This document shows positions 11,150 to 24,226 of a stretch of DNA of 64,000 bases, one piece after another. Position 1 is the stretch's first letter. The number at the start of each line of letters is the position of its first letter. The DNA lies in assembly GCA_013398175.1 (NCBI GenBank), contig VZRZ01005965.1:1-64000 (forward strand), in the 5' to 3' direction. This DNA is from Climacteris rufus (Eukaryota > Chordata > Aves > Passeriformes > Climacteridae). The position numbers and the translations under genes are program-made. The notes below the pieces were generated by a model. The model was not told where the DNA came from, made no database searches, and saw only the letters and a list, made by a program, of their open reading frames with translations.

Positions 11150-11900
11150 CCCAAATTGCCTTGAATTTCTTGTTATGGGTGTCTGTCACTGGTGCACAGT
11201 GATGCTCCTGAGGAGTACACCTGGTGCAGGTAGCTGGACTCGAAAGCTTCACACTGAGATGCATGTTGAGCTCTGGGTGGGAGCCCGAGACAAGAGGCTG
11301 GGAGCTGCAAAGCTTTCTGATAACAAAGGCCGTGAAGATGGATGGTGCCAGCCAGGTGAACAGACACTTAGAGAGACAGCAGGAGCCAGGAATTACTGAC
11401 CATTTTGGTACCAAAGATCAAGACTGGTGACACTAGCGAGGTGGATGGACACAGGGAGCAGGACTGAGGGGATAAAAGCCCAGGGGTTCCTTAGTTGGGG
11501 GTTGCTCCTCAGAGGTGGCAGCTTGGGCTGTGTCTGTGGTACTGTGCCGGGAATAGATGGCTTTATGGAATGAGACTCTGCTATGGGAAACTTGGAGCTG
11601 ACCTGGTAAGAAAATCTGGTCTGACTGTGTGAGTGGGGTGTGCAGAGAGCCAAGCAGGGCTCCCATTGAGTCACTGGAGCCCCCACAGGGAGGAGGCTTT
11701 GCTCCCAGCACTGAAAGTTTGGCTTTGGGAGTGTGACTGCCAGGGAGCCTTGTGAATGGTCAGAGTGGAAAGTTTCCTTATCAACACTTGATAAATACAT
11801 GATGCCAGAACTTGAGCTGGCAGGCAATGTGCTCAAGATACAGGAGTGCTGTTTCTATAGGGCAGCAACACCACTGTGTTTGACTGGCAATGCAGGGCAA
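11150..11900 (+). mobile_element. GC-rich block, possible decayed LTR
   Basis: Base composition rises well above the AT-rich surroundings for about 750 bases and falls again on both sides. A TATA-like GGGATAAAAGCCC at about 11468 followed by G- and C-rich sequence resembles the U3/R part of avian retroviral LTRs. I could not find TG...CA ends or a target-site duplication. Open frames on both strands here (for example 11393-11836 on -) have no recognisable domain. It could instead be a non-coding exon or ordinary unique DNA. Confidence 0.25.
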
Positions 11901-13802
11901 ATGATCTTTCATGTGGTAGCTGTAACTTGTAGAACTGGTGCATTCATCTGTAGTTGAATCTCCTGCATGATTTGTACACCCTGTCAGAGCCACAGCTAAC
12001 TGCTTCACTAGTCTCTTCATTAACTAGAGATTTATCTCTGTTTTACTCACTGGGAACATCCTCATCTATTGGCTTTTTATGGCCCCAACAAAATCAGAAC
12101 TACCCCAGTGTCTGGGTCTCTGGAATGCTCCTGATTTATAAGTGGGAGGTCTGCATGAACATGGTAAGGATATAGACATTTATAATCTTGATTCATCTGA
12201 TTAGTCTGTTCTGGTATCAGGGTTATGTTTGTCTTTTGCTAAGAGTTCTCAGGCTCCTGTTTGTAGATCTGCGAACAAGTCTGAAAGTGCAGCATTTATA
12301 CCAGTCTTCCTAAACTTTGTATATAGATAATTAACCTTTTATAGTATTGTTTAGGAATATTACAGTGTTAGTTAAAATTTGCTGTATTTTAGTCAGAATT
12401 TTAATAACTACTGTAGATTCCAGGGAACGTTTTGGGGAAGCTTTTAGTAAAACTACAGATATTTTCAATTTCTCTGATTTCCCCTGACTTGCTTTCAGAG
12501 CTGCCTTTCCCTAAGCATACAAGGTCAAGAAAAGTAACGATGCTCTCAAATGACGTTTCCTCTTTGTCCTTGAAGGGGCTGAGAAATGGGTTATAGAGAA
12601 ACCAGGAAAGCTAGGAGCTTTTTTTAACTTCTTCAAACTTCAGGAAGTATTTCTTCTAAGCTGCTCCTTGTTTCCCTAGTCTGTGCTTTTTGTCTTTTAC
12701 AATATATATCTGTGTTTCTGTATAGGAACATATATTTATTGTGTGTAGAAATGTATACGTGTGGGAATGCTCCTAATATACAAAAGCCAGTATGTATTTA
12801 TGTCCACAAAATGTAAGACAACAAGTAAAATCACTTGCTGCCCAATATCTGCTAAAAATGGTCAGGAAATGGAGAAGGAATCACTGTAGATTGACAAGAC
12901 ATCAGTACTGCATGTGTATTCTCTCATTCTCACTGGCAGTGTCTATGAAAGTTAAGTTCTTCCAGGAAAACTTGTTTGGGAGGGGAAGAAAATTTGCTTT
13001 TTTGTTTGTTTGGTTGGTTTGGTTTTCCTGCTCTTTCTGAAATCCTGAAATATTGGCAGGGTGATCTTATCTGTCTTAGCTAGACTGGGAAGATGCCCAA
13101 ATACTTTAGGAGTGGTGGGAAGTGCAATTGGACAAAATTGGGGTAGGGTGTGGATATAATCTCTTAAGGGATCATTAAAGAAAGTGTGAGCAGTTCTTCA
13201 AGTAGTTCTGAAAGTCACAGATAGTTGGAAGGACATGAAGGGAAAATGCTATATTTTTCCCTAGGGATCTGCTATTACAGTTGGGATACTGAGTAAACTG
13301 TTTTAGCTTGCCACAGCCCTCTTATATGGTCATGCAGGAGTCTTTCTCCGTAAAGGAATTGGGTGGTCATGCAATATTAACAGAGCTAGGATGGCTTAAA
13401 TAGCTAAAGAAAGTTTTGTGTCATGAAACTTCTCATAATTGATTTAGTAAGATATTTCTTCTTGCTGTGGAGTCTGCCTCAGTATATATGATTTCTTAGA
13501 TGCTTGAGCTACTATTTTATAGTAATGAGCGTAACATTGTGTTAAGATGAAGTAAAACTGATCTAAGTTCTGGGTTTCTCATTGCTGAATGGTATAGTTG
13601 AGTTTGTAGCTTGCTTGTTCAGTTATGTCTGCTACCTGAAGACTCCAGTGCTGTAATACAAAATTGTCATGCTCCAAGATGTTTTGCGAACTTAAATTAG
13701 CACTATATACTGTTGCCTACTGGTTAAAATTCTCAAATGTGCTCATTTTTCAGGTGTACCTTCACTTGTGCTGATTGAGTTCAGGTAAAAATACAATAGT
13801 TA

Positions 13803-14650
13803 AATTGGAAGGGAACTACAACAATCATCTAATCCGACTCGACCACTTAAAAAAATTAAAGCATGTTTTTCAGGGCATTGTCCCAATGTCTCTTAGACAT
13901 TGATAAGCTCAAAGCATCAACCATCTCTTTAAGAAGCTTGTTCCAGGGTTTGACCACCTTCTCAGTAAAGAAGTGCTTCCTGATCCTAATCTAAATTTAG
14001 CCTGGTGCAGCTCTGAACTGTTTCCACATGTCCTATCGCTGATCTCAGAAAAAAAGAAATCAGTACCTCTCTCTTCACTTCTCAGGAAGCTGTAGAGAAC
14101 AATGTGGTTGCTTCTCAGTCTTCTTTCCAAACTAGACAACCCCTAAATCCTTAGACACTCCTCATAGGACATTCCTTCCAGCCCTTCCACCAGGTTGGTT
14201 GCCTTCTGGACACATTTGAGGACCTCAAGGTTCTTCTTAAATTGTGAGGCCCACCACTGCATGCAGTACTTGAGGTGAGGCCACATCAATGCTGAATACA
14301 GAGGCATAAGCCCCTCTTTTGACTGGCTGATGATGCCGCATTTGTTGCACCCAAAGATGTGGTTTGACCCCTTGGCACACGGCTGACTCACATTGGTTCT
14401 GCTGCCAACCAGCACCCCCAGATCCCTTTCTGCAGGGCTGCTTTCCAGCCACTCCTCTCCCAGCTTGTCTTGGATACAGAATTTAGTATTTGGACTTGTT
14501 ACATTTCAACCCATTCATGATTATTCAATGCTCCAATCTATATAGATCCCTCTGCAAGGCCTCTCGTTTCTCTAGAGAGTCAACAGCACCTCCGAGTTTG
14601 GTGTCATCAGCAAACTTACAAACGGTGTGTTCAAATCCAGAGCATGTCAG
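13803..14650 (-). mobile_element. CR1 LINE, 5'-truncated and decayed
   Basis: Read on the - strand, this is the end of a CR1 element: the C-terminal part of the reverse-transcriptase ORF2 followed by the 3' UTR. Fragments such as LYSALMWPHLKYCMQWW and QFKKNLEVLKCVQKATNLV (14143-14415) match the conserved CR1 C-terminus. Stops and frameshifts break the frame. The element ends near 13803 in the typical CR1 3' sequence (complement of TTGGAAGGGAACTAC). This is the longest CR1 piece in the window. Confidence 0.92.
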
Positions 14651-17600
14651 AGGTTGGGACAGCTGAGACAATTGGCTGCCTAAACTGAATTGGTAGAGCT
14701 CAATGACAGAAACTCATGCTTAAAATAGGCACTGTGAAGAAACGAAATAGACGGAATTAATAGATACCTGGATTTGAAGACAAAAGTTCAAGCTAAACTT
14801 TAAAAATGTCAAGGTATACTTTGAGCAGAACATGTAGATTTTTTTAACTGTGCTCTGCAACTTTTAATTTTGCTGATTAATTTATTAATTAACTTCCATT
14901 AACTATTTTAAAACTCTGGATATAATTGTTTGCAGTAACAGATGTGTAAAATACTTTACGAAAGGCTTGTGTGAGCTTTTTATGAACTGGTGCACAAGGA
15001 ATTGCAACTTTCATAGTTATCTGTAACTGTCTTTCATTTGAGTGTCTAATTGAAAGGAGAACTAAAGGAGCTTCTAGGGTATTAGATTAATGTCATGTCT
15101 TTAGAGGTAGCAATATAATAATTTGACATAGGTATCCTTTTTATCAAATACTAAATTTTCATAATTTTAGTAGGATAAATATGAACCTGTGTCTTAAGTA
15201 ATGAAGAAAACTCAGTGGTCCCAGAACTTACTTTGCATTATGTGTTTTGTATTCACTACTCTGGATTAAAATTAGGTAGCTGTTGCCACGTTTGAACAGT
15301 TGGTGGCTCCAATGCTTTGCAGCTATGACAATGCATAACATCGAAACAAGTTAATTCAATTCTAGCTGTACCAAACTTAGTTAGAAGTGTAAAAGGAAAA
15401 TTGGAATCAGGAACTTGGTAAATAGCCAAACACTTCCAACTTGCATTTTAAGCCACTAGATAAAGACTCCCTCTTTAGTTTTTAGATAAGCATAAACTCC
15501 ACTTTTGCTGTCTAGCTTAAGTTATGAAGGGGCTACTTTGCAAAGTGTCAGTTCAGAATCAGTAGCAATATTCTTGAAAACAGTATAGCTGACAACATCC
15601 CTGCTCCATATTGCAGGATTATACAGGTAGGACAGATGACAGCTATCCTGACCAAGAAAAACGAGGGAGAGAAGGTAAATCAGTTTCTGGAAAAGAGGCA
15701 GGCAGAAATGAGCAAATACCATGTAGACAGTCTTTAAACTGAATTTGCCCAACTTCTTATGTACTTACAAAGGGAGCTGCTTTTGTTTGGGTGTGGAAAT
15801 AAAGGATTTAGTGGACAGTGGAGTTTGATAAAGCAAGATTACTTCTTAAAGGAAGAGCGGGTGCTACTTTTAGCTGTCTTTTCAGTCATTGCAGGAACAC
15901 TTAAACGCAAAACTTGGAACTGGATGAAAAAGGTGGTGAGAAGTGTTAGTCCTACAAGTCTGGAGAAAGTCTTGGAGAAATGTGTAGACATGAGACTAGA
16001 AACTTACGGTGATGATTTTCTCCGACTTTTTGACCCCCAAAATATGACTGGAGAGATGGAAAATTACTCCACAAGTTTTCTGTGTTCTAAAGAAAAGGAA
16101 AATGTAGCATTTATTTTTGTTCTCCAGTATTGGAAAACTACAGTTTGTCTGTATTTTATGAGATATTTGAATTATGCCATCCTGACCTAATTTAGGTATT
16201 CTTATGTTACTGTTTTCCTTCCTGCCTTGTTTTTTGTCTGGATGGTTATTACCAGCTTTGTTCTTGAAAGTTCTGTAGTTTATGGTAGAAACAGCACTGC
16301 AGGACAGTCACAGGGAATGAAGCCTTGCAAGTACAACTTAGCCCTCCAAATTAAGAGTGGGGTAAAGGGCAGCTTGAAAAGACACAGTGAATGAAATCAT
16401 AGTGACCCAAAGTGACATGCAAGTGCAAGCTGTGTGTAGCATTTTGTTTCTGTAGAGTTGAATGTTATATGCTGATGAAGTTCTGTATGGGCTGAAAAAG
16501 GGGGGAAAGGATCTGAGGAGTCTTTATAATGTGCAAACATACTTCCTTATTAAGACCCTTAATTTTTGTTTCCTCCTCTCTCCTGGAGGAGACAAAGGAA
16601 CAAAAATAACCCTGCTGATCAGAATTTGTATGTCAGTTTTGATTGCTGTATAGCATTGTACTATCTTAGCAACATTTAATCAGAAAACTTATGCTAACGA
16701 AGTTAAGTCAAAAAATGTATCAGTTCAATGCCTACTCTGACTTTTTTTTTACTTTTTAAATGAGGATTTTGAACTATTTTTTATATTAAAGTCATTTAAG
16801 AGCTGCACTTGAAAACAAGGCTAGAATGTAGAGATACAGTATTTACTGGACAACCCCCTTAGCTTTTCTTCTAAGCCTATAAAATTCTTTCCAAGTATGT
16901 TCTGCAAACACTTTTTCCTATTTTTAATAATATTTGCTATTTCAACATATTATTTTTTGATCAATTTTATTGAAACCAGGTAGTACTGAGGTTAAGCTTA
17001 CATGCTTGTTTTGTCTACACAGTCCTCTGGAACAGCCAATGGACAACAGCGGATGGACATCTCAAAGTATTTACATGCTGCACTGTCTAATCCTTGTTTC
17101 TACAGTAGGCTTCTAAGTTGCTCGCATGTAATACATAGTTTCCATGAAATATATGTTCATGCTATTGGGAAGACAGGGAAAAACACACCACTCTTAGATC
17201 CTCTTCCAGGATATGCTTGATCTAGGACTAATCAGGTCATTAATGGGGAGCAGTTTGGTTTCAGATTGTAAAAGACTTTGTGTCTATAGAAGAAAAAAAT
17301 AGGTCTTTTGTGTAGCAGTAAGATGTAGTAGGAAAATTTGTGGTATCTAAGTATCTCCTTAAGCACACTTACCTATTTTTCTTTGATGAGAAACTGGGCC
17401 TAACTCTTCCCAGATATTAGCTTCGTTTTTCTGTTTAATACAAAAGGAGAAATAAACTTGAAATACTGCTTCACAAGTAGTTTAGGGATAACAGTATTCA
17501 TTAAACCTCCTTGTGTGGTGAATGGCCTTGGTATTCACAAGATTTCCGCTTGAAGATTTTTCCAGTAACTGAGGTATTTTGAATATCTCATACCTATAAC

Positions 17601-18600
17601 ACCAGAGAAATACCTATTAACAAGTTACCATAGGCATTAGGTATATAGGCATTAACATCATTGCACAGTGTAATTTTTATTTTTTAATAATGAAATGTGT
17701 AGATTGGAAAATGAGTTTGCATTGTGAATTTCATTATCAAGTTCATGAAGTTTTTGTGTGGTGATGGAAATTATGTCCTGCTAAATATAGACTGATCTAT
17801 AAAAAGAGCATGTGATGTGGTTCGGCAGGAGGTTCAACAGCCTTTGAATAGAAAGCTGTGGCTGTATTTTGTGTATTTATAATGCAAAAAAAGATCAGTG
17901 CTAGCATTTTTAGATTAAGTTCTTGGTCATGTGTAGAAAGAGTATCCCATTTGGTAGCCTGGTGTTCTGGTTTTCCCCAGACTAGCTGCTACAACTACAA
18001 CAGTGCATGTTAAGATAATATCAGAGACTTCATTGCGTAGCTCTGTCACTGAAAAAAGACATTAATGTCTCACATGTGCACCTGGGAGAAGTGGGAAAGT
18101 TTGGGTCTCTGTCAGACAAAGACAGCCAATCACTTGAATCTGGAATGTGTGGATGCTATTAAAGAAAATGAAGGTTTCTGCAATCATTGTCTTTTATATT
18201 TGTTACATGAGATGTAACAGTTACTATGTTGTGGGCTGAATTTGAGACCTGGTAGGAATTCTTTCGCTTAGTTTGGCAAATCAGGTGGGACCTAATAGTG
18301 AGGTAGGTCACCCTCTCAACACTGGCAGCATGTAGCTACTAGTAATCTAAAAATAGATGCCTGGGAGTTGTTACTAATGGAAACTTAAACCTTTACTGAC
18401 TTTCAGGAGTGCCTAGGTCTGTCCTAATTTTTAAAATGAAAAGAAAATAAGAGATTAAGAGTGTTCACCCTAGAATATCTAAGGAAGTCTCCATGGAAAC
18501 AGTGTACCTGGCAATAAGGAGAAGTACTTTTCAAAGTAAATGGCTGACTGCTCAACTATGTTTGAAGTATAAATTATTAAATGAATAAAACCTTTATGAA
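14651..18600. other. Intergenic stretch without recognisable genes
   Basis: AT-rich unique sequence. The only notable open frame, 143 codons at 15759-16190 (+), has no domain, signal peptide or family resemblance that I recognise and is probably chance. No clear repeat was recognised. Confidence 0.5.
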
Positions 18601-18759
18601 AATAGATGTGCAGTTACCTTCTGGATACAGTACTCTGAAGTGAGTACTGGAATTTGGAACTGCTGTGAAGAACTGAAGCTCTGCAGGCAGGAGTCTCTGC
18701 AGGCAGGATCCCACGTCTGCACTTTTTTTGTACCCTTTTCCCTTTTACTTTAAGGGGGA

Positions 18760-18970
18760 AGGCAGTAACGCAGAGCTCGGGAGGACCCTTCCTCCCATGT
18801 CCCCAAGCCAAGAGGCACTTGCGGAGCCGGCGGCGGGGCGGTACTCCCGGGCACCCGTGGGAGCGGGGCCGTCCCCGGGAGCAGCGCCAGCAGCCACGGC
18901 ACGAGCAGCAGCACTTACTCGGGTCTGTCTGGCAGCAGCTTGTCCTGGGTGAGAACGGCTGCCTGATTTC
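18760..18970. promoter_or_regulatory. Small GC/CpG-rich patch, candidate promoter or first exon
   Basis: About 200 bases of GC- and CpG-rich sequence stand out from AT-rich flanks about 5 kb upstream of the GPC5 CpG island. On the - strand a strong donor (GTAAGT, complement at 18913-18918) ends the GC-rich part, and on the + strand a GTGAGA donor follows at about 18951. This fits a first exon of a non-coding or alternative GPC5 transcript, or a bare CpG patch. No protein family is recognisable in the open frames across it. Confidence 0.3.
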
Positions 18971-19138
18971 ACGGGGAAGATGAAAAGTGTGTGGGGAATT
19001 ACGGAGAAGCTGGGAGCTGGGACGGAAGCGATGCTGGGACCCTAATGTGTGGAGGAAGCATGAACTGAAGTTTAGATTGGAATATAAGTTAATAGTAGAA
19101 TAGGATTTGCTGTGTGCTTGGGGGTGAGAGGAGGCAAT

Positions 19139-19240
19139 GCTGATGGTCTGCATCTGAAGATGTCCCTCCTCATTGCAGGAGAGTTGGACTAGATGATCTT
19201 TAAAGGCCCCTTTCAACCCAAACTTTACTATGATTGTAAA
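19139..19240 (+). mobile_element. CR1 LINE 3' tail
   Basis: The segment GTTGGACTAGATGATCTTTA followed by CCCTTTCAACCCAAAC and a TATGATT-type end is the standard CR1 3' terminus. Only about 100 bases remain, which is typical 5' truncation. Confidence 0.85.
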
Positions 19241-20460
19241 ATATTCCTCTGTCATCTGCATTCACTTCCCCAGCGTTCTCTCACTCATCTGTCCCTACCT
19301 GAGTTTTCAACTGACAACTCTTTGTCGTTGTAAGCACAAAGCAATAATATAGTTTTCTCAATAAGAATTTGAAAAGATTTTCAGTTAAAATTCATATTTT
19401 TTCCCTTAAAAAAAAAAAAATCCCAACCAACATTTTTGAGAATTTATCTCTAAATCAGGTCAAACTTTTGCAAGACTAATATCAACTCTTTCAGCTCTAC
19501 ATTTAATGAAATGTTAGATGAATTAAACTTGAGTTGCCAGTGAAGTTTTACTGGCCTCACTATGTTTGTGGGGTCACTGGTAAGAGTGGCACTGCTATGA
19601 ATACAAATGCTGTGTAGCTTTAAGTCCTACTTTACTAGCTGAATTATCTCAACCTAAAATAAGAGAACTGTTTAGGGGTGGGGGTTTTTTCTTTGTTTTT
19701 TTTGTTTATTATTTATATAATCTATGCAATAGTTCTGTATAAATGAAGAAAAAGTAGGTGATTTGTTGTCTGGGTTGTTTCTGTTTGGTTTTTCGTTTTT
19801 TTTTTTTGTTGTGGTGGTGGTGGTTGTTCCTCCCTATGCTGTTGCTGTAACTTCAAGAAGCTCCATTTCAATGCTAGAATCCCCGTTCTGTTCAAAGCTA
19901 TATAAAAATCAAAAGGATGGTATTAGAGCCAAGAAGTTACAGAGGTCATATATTAGACCAGAAGTAGAATTTGCAACTGGGAGATATGAACATACTAGTT
20001 CAACACAACATCTGTGTTCTTAATCAATAAAGAACTTCCTCAACTACTGTGATGTGTAAAAATAACAGTCAAAACACAGTAAAGAAATATTTGAAGAATG
20101 AGGCAGCTTACTAGGTATTTGAACTACTTTCAGATACATGAAACAAAATAGGATACAGCACGAAAGTATTAGATAATTCCAGAACTAGGAGGTGGAGACA
20201 GGTGCTGTACTCTGGAAGTTTAAGCTCCCCTTTGCATCCTGAGTTGGGAACACTTAAAAGGATAGACAATCAAAGCCACCTGACTTGTGTTTGACACAAT
20301 AAAGAATGTGAGAAAAGTCAATGTGGTCAAAGGGACAGGTTCAAAAGGGTTATTTTTGTAGTAGCTCTCAAGGAATAAAAACAGGGAAGATGGCACTGCC
20401 ATATAAAGTGAATTCAGTAGTTACAAGATGACAGTCTAAAGGTGAATGTTATCTGTGTAG

Positions 20461-21373
20461 ATGAGTGTCCTGGTTTAAAAAGGACAGGTGGCTGCCCAGG
20501 AAAAGCAGGACTTCCTGGAGTGGAGAATATGGCCCCCTTGAAATTACAGGGCTTTCAGGCAAAGACATGGGTAAAGGAATAACAGTTCTTTACTAGGATG
20601 TGTATATAATGAGATACACCAACAGTAACAACAACAAACAGAAACGCACTCACAGTCCTCTGTTGACTATTAAGCAGATTTTTCTCCTTTGGTGCAGTTA
20701 CGGGCACACCCGGCAGGAGGTGCTGTGGGCTCAGGCGGCTGCAGAGGGCGCCGGTGCTGAGGCCGGGGCACCCCCGGGGAGCGATGGCGGCCTCAGGGAT
20801 GGAGCGAAAATGGAGGGGGGCGATTGCGAGTTACCCCTGGCTCCCATGTGTCCCGACCAGTGTCCTGGCCATGGCAGCAGCTGAGGTTCCAGGCAGCAGC
20901 CGGGAGGTGCTCCCTCTGGAGAGAGGGAGGAGGTGGGGGGCCCGGTTTTCCCTGAGGCACCCACGGAGATGGGAGGATCACTCCCCTGGTGAGGGCGGGT
21001 GTTGGTCAGTCCCAGTCCACGGGCTGCTCCTGGGAGCGATCGCTTACCAGTGGTGAGGGAAAGCAGCAAGGGACGTTCAGCAGTAGCAGCGAGTCCTCTG
21101 GGCAGAAAGCAGCTCAGCTCCGAACTCGCACTCTGTCTCTCCTGCCAAAAGCCCGCACAAAGACTGCTTGCACCCAGCTAAGAAACTCGAGAAAACCCCA
21201 CTGCTTCCCAGAGTCGTTAAGACTTTGACTACATCTTTTGTCTTCTTCAGTACCGGCCATCTCAACTCCTGACCAATTCCCTCTGCTCTCACAGGTTTCC
21301 TTATCAGCTAACAGATGGGAAAAAATTCCCTTGAAAGGAAAAAAAAGAAAATAATCCAAACCACAACAATGAG
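20461..21373. mobile_element. Solo LTR of an endogenous retrovirus with 5-bp target-site duplication
   Basis: A 903-bp element (20466-21368) begins TGTCCTGGTTT, ends CCACAACA and is flanked by ATGAG at 20461-20465 and again at 21369-21373. TG...CA ends plus a 5-bp duplication define an LTR left by recombination between two proviral ends. The start motif TGTCCTGGTTT is common among songbird LTRs. A TATA-like TATATAA lies near 20605 and a GC-rich stretch at about 20700-21060. No AATAAA is obvious on either strand, so orientation is left open. The open frames in it are not retroviral genes. Confidence 0.85.
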
Positions 21374-23820
21374 GAGGAAACTTAGTGCTGTGTGCCAAAA
21401 CTAATAGAAAGGTTCATTTTAGCTTGATATGATTTAGAGGGATAAATTGAAGATATAACCTCTTCTGGCATTGTACCAGGGCTAGTGGTATTGCTTGTGA
21501 TTAAGGAAAAGAGGCAAAGGGAGAATTTGTGGAAGGGATATTCCTAGGTCATCTTGTGCTAACAGGTAGATATCCATGAGGAGCCATCACATGAATGTGT
21601 TAAGGCTCTGGTCAAGAAGATACAAGTCTGTAGCCAATGTCAGTGTTGTCACATAAACTTCGTATATATTCTCATGTTCAAATGAGAGAAGTTCCTTTAT
21701 TTTGCAAACCTGCTCCATCACAGGCATCTCACAGGATCACATCTTCCTTCAGGCATCCACCTGCTCTGGCATGGGGATCTCTCCTCCGTTGTGGACTCGT
21801 TAATATGTGTCAGTCCCTCCAACTCGAGACTAAAGTTCCACCCTGTCCAGCACAGCAGCAACACGCTGGCCCCCTGCCAACCCATGGAGGTGCATGCTGT
21901 TATCAAAGCATTCCCAGGCACAATACAAAAAGGTGATAAGCAGTACAGCAAGCAGCAAAAGCAAAATGTGCCCACTAGCAAGCACTACACTCTATTGTAC
22001 TGTGACTAAATCCAGCCCCATGGCAAGCACTGGAGCCTGCTCATTTCTAGCTAAACAGCACTAGCAAATGTAAATTCAATCTAGCATATACCAGAATAAT
22101 TCATCATGATACTTGTTGGCTAAAATACACATTTTAACATTTCAATCAGGGAATCTTTGAAGTATAAATCATGGAAGAAAATTAAATTCAATCTCATAAT
22201 TAAGCCAAAAATAATTATTTCCTTCACACTTCTATGCTAAAGTTATTAATTAAAAATAACAATTGAAAAACTACCTCCCCTAATCCCCCAAAAAGCAAAA
22301 ACTCACTTCACCTTTTAGACTAAACTAGATCTTCATCTTGAAAGAGCTAGTTAAAACATGTATAGTCAATTTCTTACCAAATAACTCCCTTTTTCCTTAA
22401 CCTGTAGAGTTGGAGGGTAGAGGTTTCTCTGAATTGCTATTATTGAAAGATATGAGAAACTACTGGTTCAAATTGAAGCAGTGGGGTTCTAGAGATTTCC
22501 CAACATCGTCTGTTGCTGTAGACAAGCTTCCACGTGATCATGAGATAAAGGAGATTTTTAAAATTTTAATTAAGTAGGAATACTTTTCTGTATTTCTTAA
22601 CTTGAAGAATACTAATACTGTATTTTCATATGTTTACTCTGAGTTCTGCACATCTTGTACTAGGAGGTGAGGATGGCATTCCATCATTCCCAGAATTTGC
22701 TTTACCATCTTCAAGTTGCTGAATAAGATCCTATATTCTCTGGCTCCCTTATTCAGGTTGTTTTCTGTAGTGAGATTTTTCAATATTTTAAGAAAGTGTT
22801 TTGTTTAAGAAAGAGTATTTTACTGACTGACAAGAGGTTCGCTGCCTACTACTAGCTTCTACGGAAGATATTGCAATTTTTATTCTTTTTTTTTTAAATC
22901 AAAACCAAATCTTTTTTATTTGTAGTAGGACTTACTGTTTTTTTTCACCTTGTTTTTCCTCATGGGGGGCTAAAATGTCTTTTGCTTGTAGTTTGCTTTA
23001 TCAAGAAGATTGTAACGTCATCTGTGTTCACTCTTTATACATCAAAGTGTAAGAACAGTAGAACAAATTTTGTTAAAGGACATTTCATATAGTATATGTT
23101 GGAGCTTGCTGACAGAAGGAAGCTGCCAAGCCCAGGAGTACAGATGATTCAGAAATACTAGTCATCTCCCCTTCTTATGACCTGTCACTCGGTAGATTGG
23201 ATAATGATAATGACATTCTTTTATTGCTTTGCTCAGCAGTGAAATGCTTGATCTCTAATGTAAATTTTAATAACTTATATTTCAATTTGTTAACCATATT
23301 CGAATGAATGCTTAGAATAATCCACACTTAGAACTAGTTTTGCAGTCTGGTGTTGAAATTGCTGTCATGGATTGAAGACTTCATTTACATTGAAAGCCTC
23401 ATGCGTTACAGTGCTGAATGACCACTGGCAGCTTCACACCACACCAAGAAAAAATTCTGGCTATATGGGGTAAGGTGTGACATTTAAAATTTGTGTTTGG
23501 GGAGGATTCTTGATTCTGACATCAAGGAAGCTGCTGTAAAGATAACCTGATGTGTCCCCGCTGCTTTCTTGGCTGCTCTGACAGTTACCATCTGACATGA
23601 CAGGGTTTTGTAAACACATCCTATGTCACTTTTGCTTCAGGAAACTGAAACTTTTGAAGATACCTTGAAGACTGTTGAATTCTGGGAAACTTCTGTCAGA
23701 AAAACAAGAGTTTGGCATTTCAAGCCAAACTGAGTGGTGTACCTTACTTCCACTATTAAGCCTGCTGCAAGTAGTTCCCCAAAGTGCTACAACTTAAGCC
23801 TTTCCCTTTTTTACGCCCTT
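21374..23820. other. Sequence upstream of GPC5 with no recognisable gene
   Basis: Mostly AT-rich unique DNA. No CR1 or LTR pieces were recognised, and open frames are short and family-less. It probably contains distal promoter sequence for GPC5, but I can point to no specific site. Confidence 0.5.
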
Positions 23821-24006
23821 TTGGGGCGTAATTGCTCCCCTACGCTGCCATCGTGGGTTTCTCCTGCGCAGCCAGCACTGCGGCCACCCCGGGTGTAGGT
23901 GGGAGCCTCCTCCCCCGCCCCGGCACCGGCACTGGGCAGGGCGCTCTCGCTGCCGCCCCGGCGTGTGGGCCCCTCCTCGGGCGGGGCCCGGGCCGGGGGA
24001 GGGGAA

Positions 24007-24226
24007 NNNNNNNNNNNNNNNNNNNNNNNNNNNNNNNNNNNNNNNNNNNNNNNNNNNNNNNNNNNNNNNNNNNNNNNNNNNNNNNNNNNNNNNNNNNNNN
24101 NNNNNNNNNNNNNNNNNNNNNNNNNNNNNNNNNNNNNNNNNNNNNNNNNNNNNNNNNNNNNNNNNNNNNNNNNNNNNNNNNNNNNNNNNNNNNNNNNNNN
24201 NNNNNNNNNNNNNNNNNNNNNNNNNN
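24007..24226. other. Assembly gap (220 N) across most of GPC5 exon 1
   Basis: A run of 220 Ns lies inside the CpG island. Translated frames that span it are not usable. It very likely hides the GPC5 start codon, signal peptide and the first conserved cysteine region. Confidence 0.95.

Larger units (their letters stand above)
2376..13802. other. Region downstream of the cluster with no recognisable gene
   Basis: This is AT-rich sequence that probably holds the 3' part of the host transcript and then intergenic DNA. I could not place a polyadenylation site or 3' exons. It has many poly-T and poly-A runs and no open frame with a recognisable domain. Local features are a 19-bp tandem pair at 9964-10001 and a GC-richer block at about 11150-11900 (listed separately). 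Confidence 0.6.

Noticed and set aside
11393..11836. 147-codon open frame on - rich in Ser and Pro
   Set aside because: It lies in the GC-rich LTR-like block, overlaps other open frames on both strands and has no recognisable motif.
15759..16190. 143-codon open frame on + in the intergenic region
   Set aside because: No domain, family resemblance, neighbouring exon or promoter signal. A frame this long can occur by chance in 64 kb, and composition matches the surrounding non-coding DNA.
18614..19261. 215-codon open frame on -
   Set aside because: It runs through the CpG-rich patch and then into a CR1 tail, and it crosses a strong splice donor. The length reflects GC-rich sequence with few stops, not a protein.
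20731..21069. Overlapping open frames on both strands in the solo LTR
   Set aside because: They lie wholly inside the LTR in its GC-rich part and do not encode retroviral proteins.
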